Part shown: in pieces, positions 1-6,728 of the stretch
How positions within the stretch are numbered: the first letter of the stretch is position 1
How the letters are laid out: every line of letters starts with the position of its first letter
Source: Pseudomonadota bacterium
Lineage (GTDB): Bacteria > Pseudomonadota > Alphaproteobacteria > Rhizobiales > Aestuariivirgaceae
Reading direction: 5' to 3'
Length of the DNA stretch: 39,525 nt
NCBI GenBank assembly: GCA_963205315.1
Contig: CAUJIO010000059.1
Coordinates: 1 to 39,525 of the forward strand
The notes under the pieces: model-generated
Database searches by the model: none
Told to the model about the DNA's origin: nothing
The model's input: the letters and a program-made list of their open reading frames with translations, nothing else
Translations under genes and position numbers: made by a program

Positions 1-346
1 CACTCGTCCCGCATCTGCGATCTCCTGCCTATGTTCATTTGTGCGCATACATCGACGCGACGTGTGTGCATAAGTGCATGCGGATGGTTTGTGGCGGGCA
101 GTTGAAACTGACGCCTCATTCTGATTGCCGGACGTTCGTGACGCCCATAGTTGGTCTGTCGCTGCAAGCTCCATGGGCATGACGACTGGACGCACGTCAC
201 ACCTTCTTGCTGCCACAAGCCAATACGCTGGCGGATCTCTCCCACTTTGGAGGTGCAGCCCGACGGCAACATGACGCCCAAGTGTTTCGTTCGCCTATCA
301 TCTCAAGTCTTCGGGGAACCGGAGGTTCCACCGGATTTCTGGCTTT
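1..346. other. Leader region without a convincing gene
   Basis: I find no open reading frame with a credible ribosome binding site or recognisable product here. The only clear structure is the inverted repeat GGAACC-gga-GGTTCC near its right end, listed separately. A gene reading out of the window to the left cannot be excluded. Confidence 0.5.
315..329. promoter_or_regulatory. Inverted repeat upstream of the receiver-like gene
   Basis: GGAACC-gga-GGTTCC is a perfect 6-3-6 palindrome ending 17 bases before the ATG at 347. It may be an operator or a small hairpin. The GGAAC in it has no EcfG-type -10 box at 16-17 bases, so I do not call it a GSR promoter. Confidence 0.35.
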
Positions 347-793
347 ATGCCGGACGTCCACCGTATCCCCAACTCCTTCAGCAAAGCATCAAGCGTGAGC
401 AATATCCCAGATTTTAGCGCCCTGAGGGTTATCGTCGCGATCGAAAGTCCGCTCGTGCGGCTTGATGCCCTCGACACCCTGCGAGATCTCGGCATCATCC
501 AGTTGCGAGCCGCGTCGACGGCCATGCAGGCCTATTCCGCAGTCAACAGTGAGTCCTGCGATGCTTTTGTGCTGGGACTGGATGTGACAGGGCCGCAGTG
601 CCAACAACTCGTCGATGCATTGGAACGCCGCCGCATTCCAATCCTTATTGTGTCATCTGGCATAAGCCTTGTCGAAACCTTGCCAAAGTTGACCCGCGCA
701 GAAAGCTTGAGCGTTCCGTTCGACAGGCAATCGTTGGCAGATGCGCTGAATCGAGTGCTTCGAAGCGACTTCAAGCAGCCTGACGCGACTTGA
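347..793 (+). CDS. Receiver-like protein lacking the phosphorylation site
   Basis: A 148-residue protein with the fold pattern of a single response-regulator receiver domain (residues about 26-138). Alignment by eye with rhizobial receivers shows the functional residues are gone: the acidic pair is replaced by I32-E33-S34, the phosphoacceptor Asp by G77, the conserved Thr by S103, and the Lys by V123 in the motif SVPFD. It should not be phosphorylated in the usual way and may act as a docking or decoy partner. Its 3' end overlaps the 3' end of the convergent phyR by 23 bases, a position suggesting a link with the stress response. The start is uncertain: no strong Shine-Dalgarno sequence precedes ATG 347, and a GTG at 398 would still retain the whole domain. 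The family assignment is from sequence pattern; the role is inference. Confidence 0.6.
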   Translation: MPDVHRIPNSFSKASSVSNIPDFSALRVIVAIESPLVRLDALDTLRDLGIIQLRAASTAMQAYSAVNSESCDAFVLGLDVTGPQCQQLVDALERRRIPILIVSSGISLVETLPKLTRAESLSVPFDRQSLADALNRVLRSDFKQPDAT

Positions 794-1565
794 CCTCGAA
801 GAACAGGGCTTGCGAAATCACGCCCTTCACCATATCGGGCGAAAATGGCTTGGTGATGAGGAAAGCCGGCTCTGGCCTTTCACCCGTCAACAGGCGCTCA
901 GGGAAGGCCGTGATGAAGATCACGGGAACGTCGAATTCCTTGAGGATGTCGTTGACGGCGTCGATGCCAGAACTGCCATCAGCCAGTTGAATATCAGACA
1001 AAACGAGCTGAGGTTTGCGCCCGGCCGCCATCTTTATTGCCTCACGATGGGTGCGCGCAATTCCCACCACCCGATGGCCAAGTGACGTAACCAGATCCTC
1101 GATGTCCATCGCAATCAACGGCTCATCCTCGATGATTAGCACGTCGCTCGCAATCATTTCGGAGATCTGTTGCGTGGCAGACTGGTGCAGTTTTGTGACC
1201 TCTTCCACGCTGATACCCTGAATCTCCGCGATGTCTTCGAACTCAAATCCTTCAATTGCATTAAGGAGGTAGACCTGCCTCGCGCGGCCCGAGATGTTCA
1301 CAAGCCGTCCCTGAATGGTCGCTTCCCAAACCGGCTGGCCATTGTCCGGCCACTCGTTGATCGCGAGCGAACCCCACATCGAACACAATCCATGATAGAG
1401 CGCGACACGAATATTTCGCGCATCCTTGACCATGGATGGATCCGCGACGATACCTTCCAGAAGAGCGGCGACGTAAGTATCGCCACTTTTCTGGGACCCG
1501 GTCAGGGCGCGCGCGAAGCGGCGGAGATATGGAAGGTGCGGACCAATACGTTCTGATAATTTCAT
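771..1565 (-). CDS. phyR: Anti-anti-sigma response regulator PhyR
   Basis: PhyR is the master switch of the alphaproteobacterial general stress response. When phosphorylated it binds the anti-sigma factor NepR and frees EcfG. The 264-residue protein has the diagnostic inverted layout: an N-terminal sigma-like (ECF) domain at residues 1-138 and a C-terminal receiver at about 140-255. The receiver has every functional residue: acidic pair E146-D147, phosphoacceptor D191 in LVLSDIQLADG, T219 and K239. The length is normal for the family. It is divergent from nepR-ecfG, with a 191-base intergenic region carrying an EcfG-type promoter for each side, so positive autoregulation is likely. The ATG at 1565 gives the expected N-terminus of the sigma-like domain. 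Identification is secure. Confidence 0.97.
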   Translation of the reverse strand: MKLSERIGPHLPYLRRFARALTGSQKSGDTYVAALLEGIVADPSMVKDARNIRVALYHGLCSMWGSLAINEWPDNGQPVWEATIQGRLVNISGRARQVYLLNAIEGFEFEDIAEIQGISVEEVTKLHQSATQQISEMIASDVLIIEDEPLIAMDIEDLVTSLGHRVVGIARTHREAIKMAAGRKPQLVLSDIQLADGSSGIDAVNDILKEFDVPVIFITAFPERLLTGERPEPAFLITKPFSPDMVKGVISQALFFEVKSRQAA

Positions 1566-1622
1566 TGTTTCAATAGCTTAGACCTTCGGCCGAAGCTCTC
1601 CCTCTGCATTGAACACTCCGAC

Positions 1623-1647
1623 AATGCCCACTACAGCACTTTGTTCC
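1623..1647 (-). promoter_or_regulatory. EcfG-type promoter of phyR
   Basis: On the minus strand GGAAC (1647-1643), a 16-base spacer and CATT (1626-1623). This has one mismatch to GGAAC-N16/17-CGTT but keeps the strongly conserved TT. It would start a transcript about 50 bases before the phyR ATG. Confidence 0.65.
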
Positions 1648-1665
1648 AAAAGTTTTTTCCGGAGT

Positions 1666-1690
1666 GGAACAATTTTTCGGAGGACGAATT
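1666..1690 (+). promoter_or_regulatory. EcfG-type promoter of nepR-ecfG
   Basis: GGAAC (1666-1670), a 16-base spacer and AATT (1687-1690). The -35 box is exact and the -10 box keeps only the TT. It lies back to back with the phyR promoter, as expected for an autoregulated divergent GSR locus. Confidence 0.55.
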
Positions 1691-1756
1691 ATCGAATTAA
1701 ACCGCAATTGGCTATATATCAAAAAAGTGGACTGGCATCTCGCCGGCAATGAAAAG

Positions 1757-1939
1757 ATGACGATGACAGAACGTGACACCAAGCCACCCCATTTGAAGGC
1801 TACCAGCAAGAAGGCTTCTGCGGTGGTCAACAAGGCTGTTTCAAGCAAGCTAAAAGCTTATTATGACGACATCGCCGGGCAGCAAGTGCCTGACCGTTTC
1901 ATCGAGCTGCTTGACAAACTTGATGAGCAATCAAAGTGA
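1757..1939 (+). CDS. nepR: Anti-sigma factor NepR
   Basis: NepR holds EcfG inactive in unstressed cells and is sequestered by phosphorylated PhyR. The 60-residue product has the basic linker followed by the family signature: SSKLKAYYDDIAGQQVPDRF and then IELLDKLD, the two helices that contact sigma and PhyR. The reading frame is open back to 1664, but that would add about 30 residues to a family that is normally about 60 long and would place the start inside the -35 box of the promoter. ATG 1757 or ATG 1763 behind a weak purine run (GAAAAG) is therefore preferred. The stop overlaps the putative GTG start of ecfG, which suggests translational coupling. Confidence 0.93.
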   Translation: MTMTERDTKPPHLKATSKKASAVVNKAVSSKLKAYYDDIAGQQVPDRFIELLDKLDEQSK

Positions 1940-2529
1940 CAGCGCCACTTTCTGCATTGGCCGCGTCTACCGAGCGGAACGATCCGCCAATGCCAGACGC
2001 TGAATTCAAGCGCGATCTGATGAAGCAATTGCCATCGCTTCGCGCTTTTGCGATTTCGCTCGTCGGCAAGATGGACCGCGCCGATGACTTGGTTCAGGAA
2101 ACAGTGATGAAGGCCTGGGCCAATCGCACCAGCTTCACAGCTGGCACCAATATCAGGGCCTGGCTGTTCACCATTTTGCGAAATGAATTTTACACGGTGT
2201 TCCGAAAGCGCCGCCGCGAGGTCGAAGATGCCGATGGCATGATCGCGGCATCCGTCGGCGTGCATCCCGAACAGGACGGCCATATGGATCTGGCCGACAT
2301 GCAAGACGCATTGTCCCGTCTGCCGGTCGATCAGCGCGAAGCGCTGGTGCTGGTGACGGCATCGGATATGTCATACGAAGAGGCCGCAGCCGTTTGCGGC
2401 GTAGCGGTCGGCACCATCAAGAGCCGCGTCAATCGCGCCCGCGCCAAGTTGAGCGAGCTGCTCAAGGTGGGTGAGGCGCACGAGTTCGGTCCGGACGCCG
2501 CCACCCAGGCCATTATCGCGTCGCGCTAG
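1936..2529 (+). CDS. ecfG: General stress response sigma factor EcfG
   Basis: Extracytoplasmic-function sigma factor of the ECF15 (EcfG/RpoE2) type, 197 residues. Region 2 is visible at about residues 25-95, with the polymerase-binding motif DDLVQETVMKAW and region 2.3/2.4 NIRAWLFTILRNEFY. Region 4 is at about 125-182, with the helix-turn-helix MSYEEAAAVCGVAVGTIKSR. It directs transcription from GGAAC-N16/17-CGTT promoters, several of which occur in the following 7 kb. The start taken is GTG 1936, overlapping the nepR stop (GTGA). An ATG at 1990 gives a protein beginning at the normal family N-terminus and is a real alternative. It is co-transcribed with nepR. Confidence 0.95.
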   Translation: MTAPLSALAASTERNDPPMPDAEFKRDLMKQLPSLRAFAISLVGKMDRADDLVQETVMKAWANRTSFTAGTNIRAWLFTILRNEFYTVFRKRRREVEDADGMIAASVGVHPEQDGHMDLADMQDALSRLPVDQREALVLVTASDMSYEEAAAVCGVAVGTIKSRVNRARAKLSELLKVGEAHEFGPDAATQAIIASR

Positions 2530-2565
2530 AAGCCCGCGCCCGGCCACTCACCCTCACGTGGGCAA

Positions 2566-2590
2566 GGAACAAAATAGCGTAAGCCGCGTT
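2566..2590 (+). promoter_or_regulatory. Exact EcfG promoter before the DUF883-like gene
   Basis: GGAAC (2566-2570), 16 bases, CGTT (2587-2590). It is an exact consensus match 33 bases upstream of the ATG at 2624, placing the two membrane-protein genes 2624-3373 in the GSR regulon. Confidence 0.85.
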
Positions 2591-2623
2591 GCAAAACTGT
2601 AACTCAATTCAGAGGAGAAGGCC

Positions 2624-2959
2624 ATGCGCGCTAGCAATACGATTTCGACGATTTCCGACAAGTTGCGGGACACTGCGAGTGACGCCGGCGAGCATCTGAC
2701 GGCGGCCGGTGCAGCAGTAAACCAGGGTGTGCACGATGCGGCCGAAGTCGCAGCGGACGGAGTCCGTCAGTCTGCCCGCAAAGCCGAGGCGGCAATTCAG
2801 GATGCCACCGCATCAGGCAAGGAACTCTATCGCGATGCCGCGGATCGCGCAGGAAGATCCCTTGCCGGTATTGATACACTCGTTGCCCGCAACCCAGTTG
2901 GTGCGCTGGTTGCCGCACTCGGCATCGGGCTGGTGCTCGGCCTCATGGCACGCAAGTAA
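2624..2959 (+). CDS. DUF883/ElaB-like membrane-anchored stress protein
   Basis: A 111-residue protein with a long Ala-, Asp- and Glu-rich helical N-terminal part (residues 1-85, with repeated DAA/AAD patterns typical of amphipathic helices). It ends in a C-terminal membrane anchor, NPVGALVAALGIGLVLGLMA, followed by RK. This is the arrangement of the ElaB/YqjD (DUF883) family, tail-anchored inner-membrane proteins that accumulate in stationary or stressed cells; YqjD has been reported to bind ribosomes. The ATG follows a good ribosome binding site (GAGGAGAAGGCC). It has an exact EcfG promoter and is followed 3 bases later by a holin-like membrane protein, a pairing similar to yqjD-yqjE. A specific function cannot be read from the sequence. 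Confidence 0.8.
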   Translation: MRASNTISTISDKLRDTASDAGEHLTAAGAAVNQGVHDAAEVAADGVRQSARKAEAAIQDATASGKELYRDAADRAGRSLAGIDTLVARNPVGALVAALGIGLVLGLMARK

Positions 2960-2962
2960 GCC

Positions 2963-3373
2963 ATGCACGCGCTCTTGCGAATGGCTGCAACGTCCTTTGC
3001 AGTTTCCACGGCGAAGCGGCGCGCGAAGCGTGCCGTCCGCCATGGAGCGCTGCTGGTGGCGGTCTCCGTCATTGCGGTCACGGGACTGGGCTTTCTCACA
3101 GCAGCATTGTGGATCTGGGTGACAATGCAATCGACAGCCTTGATCGGCAGTCTGGTTGTCGGAGCTCTGTTCCTGGTCATAGCGGCCATTGTCTATATCA
3201 TGGCGCTCATCTCGAACCGTTCCGATGCAAGGGTCGGAGTTCTGGCTGGTCCTGCTGATCCTTTCTTGTCACAGCCGCGGTGGGCTGCCGATATGAATCC
3301 GCCCTCGATTGGAAATCTTATGGCAATTGTGGGAACAGGTTACATCCTCGGACGATTCGTCGGCCGACGATAG
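2963..3373 (+). CDS. Holin-like (YqjE-type) inner-membrane protein
   Basis: A 136-residue protein with a basic N-terminus (AKRRAKRAVRH) and two transmembrane segments, about residues 28-53 and 58-83. A soluble C-terminal part ends in a weakly hydrophobic segment and FVGRR. Length and layout fit the Phage_holin_3_6/YqjE-like superfamily, which is found beside DUF883 proteins in many proteobacteria and is not phage-derived in that setting. It starts 3 bases after the preceding stop, so it belongs to the same EcfG-driven transcript, and a strong terminator follows. Assignment to the superfamily is by topology and context more than by motif. Confidence 0.65.
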   Translation: MHALLRMAATSFAVSTAKRRAKRAVRHGALLVAVSVIAVTGLGFLTAALWIWVTMQSTALIGSLVVGALFLVIAAIVYIMALISNRSDARVGVLAGPADPFLSQPRWAADMNPPSIGNLMAIVGTGYILGRFVGRR

Positions 3374-3397
3374 AATTGTGAACGATCCCTCCCCTTG

Positions 3398-3426
3398 GGC
3401 CACATCTCTCGATGTGGCCTTTTTTT
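3398..3426 (+). terminator. Rho-independent terminator after 2624-3373
   Basis: GGCCACATC-tctc-GATGTGGCC, a perfect 9-base-pair stem with a 4-base loop, followed by seven T residues (3420-3426). It ends the two-gene membrane-protein transcript. Confidence 0.93.
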
Positions 3427-3447
3427 GTTCACGCCTGTCACAATCAT

Positions 3448-3472
3448 GGAACAACACTTCATAAATCGCATT
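3448..3472 (+). promoter_or_regulatory. EcfG-type promoter before DUF1328 gene
   Basis: GGAAC (3448-3452), 16 bases, CATT (3469-3472). There is one mismatch in the -10 box. It starts a transcript about 40 bases before the ATG at 3521. Confidence 0.65.
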
Positions 3473-3520
3473 GTCAACTTATGGATGGGATGCATCCAGC
3501 TTATTCATCAGGAGCATGAT

Positions 3521-3700
3521 ATGAATTTTTCCAACCTTCTTCATTGGGCTGTGATCTTCCTCGTGGTTGCGATCGTCGCGGCCTTGCTCGGGTTTGGCGG
3601 ACTTGCCGGCACTGCGATGGAGGGTGCCAAGCTGGTCTTCTGGGTCGCGATCGTCATCGCCATCATCTCGTTCGTTATCAGCCTGGTCCGAAGGGCCTAG
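3521..3700 (+). CDS. DUF1328 small membrane protein
   Basis: A 59-residue protein with two hydrophobic helices (about residues 8-28 and 38-56) joined by [14 protein letters not shown] and ending SLVRRA. This matches the DUF1328/YtjA family of small inner-membrane proteins, common in alphaproteobacteria and of unknown function. The frame is open from 3395, but ATG 3521 follows GGAG at a 6-base spacing and gives the family length. It sits alone between a terminator and a hairpin, behind an EcfG-like promoter, so stress induction is likely. Confidence 0.85.
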   Translation: MNFSNLLHWAVIFLVVAIVAALLGFGGLAGTAMEGAKLVFWVAIVIAIISFVISLVRRA

Positions 3701-3733
3701 CCACCTCACTGCCGTTCGCTACTTGCAAGATAA

Positions 3734-3763
3734 CCGAAGGCCGGTCATGTGACCGGCCTTCGG
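3734..3763 (+). terminator. Large perfect hairpin after DUF1328 gene
   Basis: CCGAAGGCCGGTCA-tg-TGACCGGCCTTCGG, a 14-base perfect inverted repeat with a 2-base centre, 33 bases after the stop. There is no T run after it, so it may work as a Rho-assisted or RNA-stabilising hairpin more than as a classical terminator. Confidence 0.6.
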
Positions 3764-3837
3764 TGCATGTTACGTGCCACCGCAAAGATCTTCTCTGACT
3801 CGCGTCATTCTTTTTCCTCTGCATCTGGGCACAACAA

Positions 3838-3863
3838 AAGGGCCCCTGCCTCCAGGAGCCCTT
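3838..3863 (-). terminator. Terminator of the 49-residue peptide gene
   Basis: On the minus strand an 11-base-pair stem with one mismatch and a 4-base loop (AAGGGCTCCTG-gagg-CAGGGGCCCTT), followed by TTGTTGT. It lies about 37 bases after the stop of the peptide gene at 3900 and independently supports a minus-strand gene there. Confidence 0.75.
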
Positions 3864-3899
3864 CAAACTTCTATCCAATAGGAACGCGACGAAACTCCT

Positions 3900-4049
3900 T
3901 CAGTTTGTCCGCATCTTGTAGATCACCGTCTGGTTCGCAGACACCGGGGTGCTTACCGCTGGCTTCAGGGCATTGGCTGAAAGAACGGCCACAAAGGGAA
4001 TTGCCGTCAGTTGCCAGACTGCGAGAAATAGGACTTGTACAAAGCGCAT
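3900..4049 (-). CDS. Small secreted peptide, 49 residues, EcfG-driven
   Basis: A short reading frame encoding 49 residues. Residues 1-27 look like a signal peptide: MRF, then a hydrophobic core (VQVLFLAVWQLTAIPFVAVL), then a possible signal peptidase site SANA. The mature part would be about 22 residues with no cysteine (LKPAVSTPVSANQTVIYK, MRTN). ATG 4049 stands 6 bases behind GGAG (a second in-frame ATG is at 4052), and an in-frame stop lies just upstream at 4061-4059. An exact EcfG promoter ends 30 bases before the start and a terminator follows. I do not recognise a family. Expression signals on both sides make it likely to be real; an export role is inference. Confidence 0.7.
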   Translation of the reverse strand: MRFVQVLFLAVWQLTAIPFVAVLSANALKPAVSTPVSANQTVIYKMRTN

Positions 4050-4082
4050 CATCTGCTCCTATCTATCAAATTCTGTTGTGAT

Positions 4083-4107
4083 AACGGGCAGATAGCTGAA
4101 ATGTTCC
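4083..4107 (-). promoter_or_regulatory. Exact EcfG promoter of the 49-residue peptide gene
   Basis: Minus strand: GGAAC (4107-4103), 16 bases, CGTT (4086-4083). It begins 5 bases after the stop codon of the upstream gene and predicts a leader of about 25 bases. Confidence 0.85.
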
Positions 4108-4111
4108 CTGC

Positions 4112-4351
4112 TCAGTCCTGTGCGGATTTCTTCAGCGCATCGATGGCGCGCCGTATTTCGCCCAACCTCGATGACTCTCCACCGGTCATGCTCTCGTTGG
4201 CGGCCGCCTGGAGCTGATGCGCTTCATCTTCCCAGTTCTTCAGGATCTCGGCTTTTTCCTTCTGGGGGATATCCGCGGCGATCACCTCTGCAGGCGTATC
4301 GAACACTCTCGTTGGGTTTTCCTTGGCCTTGGACATTTTTGATGCTTTCAT
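4112..4351 (-). CDS. Conserved small soluble hypothetical protein
   Basis: A 79-residue, highly charged, helical protein without membrane segments or a signal peptide. Its recognisable core reads TRVFDTPAEVIAADIPQKEK, then AEILKNWEDEAHQLQAAANE, then a C-terminal helix RLGEIRRAIDALKK. I have the impression of a conserved rhizobial hypothetical, but know no function. The start is ATG 4351, 6 bases behind AGGAGGAG; the in-frame ATG at 4357 is too close to that site. It lies downstream of csbD, separated by a terminator, and I see no EcfG box of its own, so it may depend on read-through or on an unseen promoter. Confidence 0.75.
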   Translation of the reverse strand: MKASKMSKAKENPTRVFDTPAEVIAADIPQKEKAEILKNWEDEAHQLQAAANESMTGGESSRLGEIRRAIDALKKSAQD

Positions 4352-4370
4352 CGTCATCTCCTCCTGATGA

Positions 4371-4397
4371 AGAAAAGGGGCCGCAACTGCGGCCCCT
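4371..4397 (-). terminator. Terminator after csbD
   Basis: Minus strand: AGGGGCCGCA-gt-TGCGGCCCCT, a perfect 10-base arm with a tiny loop (effectively 9 pairs and 4 bases), followed by TTTTCTTC. It lies 9 bases after the csbD stop and before the 4112-4351 gene. Confidence 0.85.
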
Positions 4398-4405
4398 CTC
4401 GGTGG

Positions 4406-4603
4406 TCAAAGCCGGTTCAGCCAGTTATCAACCTCGGTCCTGGCCCGATCCTTGGCAAAGCCGTACTGCGCTTGCAGGCGCCCTTCGAGTTCGTCGCGCC
4501 GTCCTTCGATCACATCCAGATCATCATCCGTCAGCTTGCCCCAAGCCGTCTTTGCCTTACCACGGAATTCCTTCCAGTTGCCTTCGATACGGTCCCAGTT
4601 CAT
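4406..4603 (-). CDS. CsbD family stress protein
   Basis: A 65-residue hydrophilic protein opening MNWDRIEGNWKEFRGKAKTA, then WGKLTDDDLDVIEGRRDELEG, the signature of the CsbD family (UPF0337). These are abundant small proteins induced by general stress in many bacteria; their molecular function is not established. The length is typical. ATG 4603 is preceded by a modest ribosome binding site (CAGGAGCATTCTC). An exact EcfG promoter lies 67 bases upstream and a terminator directly follows, so it is a well-delimited GSR gene. Confidence 0.92.
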   Translation of the reverse strand: MNWDRIEGNWKEFRGKAKTAWGKLTDDDLDVIEGRRDELEGRLQAQYGFAKDRARTEVDNWLNRL

Positions 4604-4669
4604 GAGAATGCTCCTGTTAAGTTACTCGACATGCGGACCCTGTTCACAACGTGTCCGGCATAGCGATGA

Positions 4670-4694
4670 AACGCCTGGAGTGGGCCGTTGTTCC
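4670..4694 (-). promoter_or_regulatory. Exact EcfG promoter of the csbD-family gene
   Basis: Minus strand: GGAAC (4694-4690), 16 bases, CGTT (4673-4670). The predicted leader is about 60 bases. Confidence 0.87.
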
Positions 4695-4738
4695 TTCGTA
4701 CTGACGATGCTTGTGATGCCAGTTGAAAGTAAATGCCC

Positions 4739-6508
4739 TTAAGAGGCAGAGGGCGCCAGAGCAGAAACCGGGCTGGCAGGCAACAGGCTCACCGCCGAAG
4801 CCGGCGAATGAACACCGGCCCGGTCTTCTCCTGACGACCAGGCGATATTCAGGATGCGGGCCTCACCAACATGCGGCTTGATCCTGCGCTCGAGATAGCG
4901 GATTTGCGCGGCGCTTGGTCCACGAAGGCCGGTGATACAGATCACTTTGACATCCGAAGTCGCAAGGTCCGGAAACTTACCGGGTGCAACGGCATCCTGA
5001 GGGAGCATGCGATGAGGCACGGCCTTGAGGGTAAGAAGTGCCGAATAGGCCGCCGCGGCGGCGAAGTTCAAGACGCCTGGCTGCGACACGACAATGACCG
5101 GCGGATTGGCGTTTTCAATTGCAGGAATGTCGGCCCAGATCTCGTCGAGGGAGTCGGAGAACGTACTGGCCACCTCGTGAGCCTTGTCTCGAGAGAGTAC
5201 GCCTCGCACCTGGTCCGCCAAAGCCATCTGCAGCGCCGGCACGGCAACCGTCTCGAGAAAACCCTGCAGGTTGTTTTCAGTCTTGTAGTCCTGCGCCGAC
5301 TCCACGGCCTCCATTGAGTCTCCCGCCAGTAGCCGCTGGTAGAAGGAGTGATCGGGACTGAGCACCGTTTCAGTTCCAAGCATGATGTCGAGAAACCGGA
5401 GCGCCTCGATGTGGCGGCCGACGACCAGCAATCCAATGGTGATGGGGGTGGCGAGAATAAGCCCGATCGGACCCCACAGTGAGGCCCAGAATGCAGCAGA
5501 AACAACAATAGCGGTCGACGATACGCCCGTCATGCGGCCAAGAAAGACAGGCTCGAGAACCTGGCCAGCAATCAACTCGGCGCCAATAACGACACCAGCG
5601 ACCGACGCCGGCAGCAACCAGCCGTCGCTCACCGCGAGCGCAATGACGATTGGAAACACGGACCCCATGATCGTCCCGATGAAAGGTACGAAGCGCAATA
5701 CGACGGTGAGCAACCCCCATAAGAATGCACCAGGAACGCCGAGCAGGAAAAGTGAAACGCCGATGAAGAGACCGGCCGATGCGTTGATGGCTAGCTGCCC
5801 CATGAACAATCGGCTTAGACGTTGGCCTGCTTCGTCGAGTGCCAATGTCGTGCGGTGAATGTCATCGGTGCCGGCAAGACGTATCAACCGGTTTCTCAGA
5901 TCTTCGCGGTTGAACAAGATAAAGGTCAGCATGAGGATGACGATGCCGAGCTGCACCAAAGGATGAGCGACAACGTCGATCATGCCGATGAGGGGTTGCA
6001 GCGCGCCAAAGCGGGTATCATGGACTTCGACGGGTATGGGCCGCGCAGAAGGTTCAGCAGGTGCTGCGCTTGGCACCGGCCGCTCCAGTTCAACCTGCAG
6101 GTGCTTGAGAACGCCGGCGGCCCTGTCGATCACATCGCCACTGGCCGTTGCAAGTTTCAGCGACCTGGCCTTTTCGCGCAGATTAGCCTCATAGGAGGGA
6201 AGTTCCGCAGCAAGATTGGCAAGCGTCCGCCCCACCAGAAAGCCCGTGGCAGAAATGGCGAAGACTGCCAATATCACCACCAGCAGCACGGCAATGCTGC
6301 GCGGACAATTGATCTTCTGCAAACCGCGTACGAGAGGTGCCAGTAACACAGCGAGCAGGAGCGCCAGCACGATTGGAATGAAAATGTCCTGGCCAAAATA
6401 GAGTATCGTGCAGAGGACAACGAAGATAATCAGCCGGTTGGCGACAAGTTCGCCTTTTTCATTGGGGTTCGAGAATACGCGATGGGCCGGAAACGGAAGT
6501 GGCTTCAT
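4739..6508 (-). CDS. AI-2E family membrane protein with long C-terminal domain
   Basis: A 589-residue protein (from ATG 6508). The first two thirds hold the multi-helix AI-2E transporter (PerM/YdgG/TqsA) fold: paired N-terminal helices about residues 21-65, then a large soluble insert, then helices around GQLAINASAGLFIGVSLFLL and VPGAFLWGLLTVVLRFVPFIG, the family signature. Members are proposed exporters or antiporters of small molecules; the substrate is not predictable. About 200 residues follow the usual end of the domain (after the LGTETVLSPDHSFYQRLLAG motif). They are soluble and contain a Rossmann-like stretch, KVICITGLRGPSAAQIRYLE. A TTG at 6571 would add 21 residues, but ATG 6508 begins a normal cytoplasmic N-terminus. 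An exact EcfG promoter with a 17-base spacer lies about 125 bases upstream. Confidence 0.83.
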   Translation of the reverse strand: MKPLPFPAHRVFSNPNEKGELVANRLIIFVVLCTILYFGQDIFIPIVLALLLAVLLAPLVRGLQKINCPRSIAVLLVVILAVFAISATGFLVGRTLANLAAELPSYEANLREKARSLKLATASGDVIDRAAGVLKHLQVELERPVPSAAPAEPSARPIPVEVHDTRFGALQPLIGMIDVVAHPLVQLGIVILMLTFILFNREDLRNRLIRLAGTDDIHRTTLALDEAGQRLSRLFMGQLAINASAGLFIGVSLFLLGVPGAFLWGLLTVVLRFVPFIGTIMGSVFPIVIALAVSDGWLLPASVAGVVIGAELIAGQVLEPVFLGRMTGVSSTAIVVSAAFWASLWGPIGLILATPITIGLLVVGRHIEALRFLDIMLGTETVLSPDHSFYQRLLAGDSMEAVESAQDYKTENNLQGFLETVAVPALQMALADQVRGVLSRDKAHEVASTFSDSLDEIWADIPAIENANPPVIVVSQPGVLNFAAAAAYSALLTLKAVPHRMLPQDAVAPGKFPDLATSDVKVICITGLRGPSAAQIRYLERRIKPHVGEARILNIAWSSGEDRAGVHSPASAVSLLPASPVSALAPSAS

Positions 6509-6630
6509 GATTGACCGTGGATGAAAGATTGGTTTGAAACATATCAGTTTGTGCAGATCACGCTGACGCAAGGACAGCGCGATTGGACAAGATCACCCTG
6601 CCATCGCGAGCCGTGCTTTCGATTGATTTC

Positions 6631-6656
6631 AACGCCTCGGCAATATGGTCGGTTCC
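6631..6656 (-). promoter_or_regulatory. Exact EcfG promoter of the AI-2E gene
   Basis: Minus strand: GGAAC (6656-6652), 17 bases, CGTT (6634-6631). It predicts a leader of about 115 bases before ATG 6508. Confidence 0.8.
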
Positions 6657-6728
6657 GGCCCAAATGCAGCGCTTGCAGTCGCTTGAAACTGCTTGTGCCA
6701 GTCAGCGAAAAAATATCTTCTTCTGGTG

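Noticed and set aside
315-340. GGAAC at 315 as an EcfG promoter for the receiver-like gene
   Set aside because: No CGTT-like or TT-containing -10 box at the required distance, and the start codon would be too close; the sequence is better described as a palindrome.
2963-3373. Prophage holin
   Set aside because: No phage genes are near; it is paired with a DUF883 protein under an EcfG promoter, the usual chromosomal stress arrangement.
3881-3905. GGAAC-N16-AGTT on the plus strand as another EcfG promoter
   Set aside because: No plus-strand gene follows; it lies at the 3' end of the minus-strand peptide gene. Probably chance, though an antisense RNA cannot be excluded.
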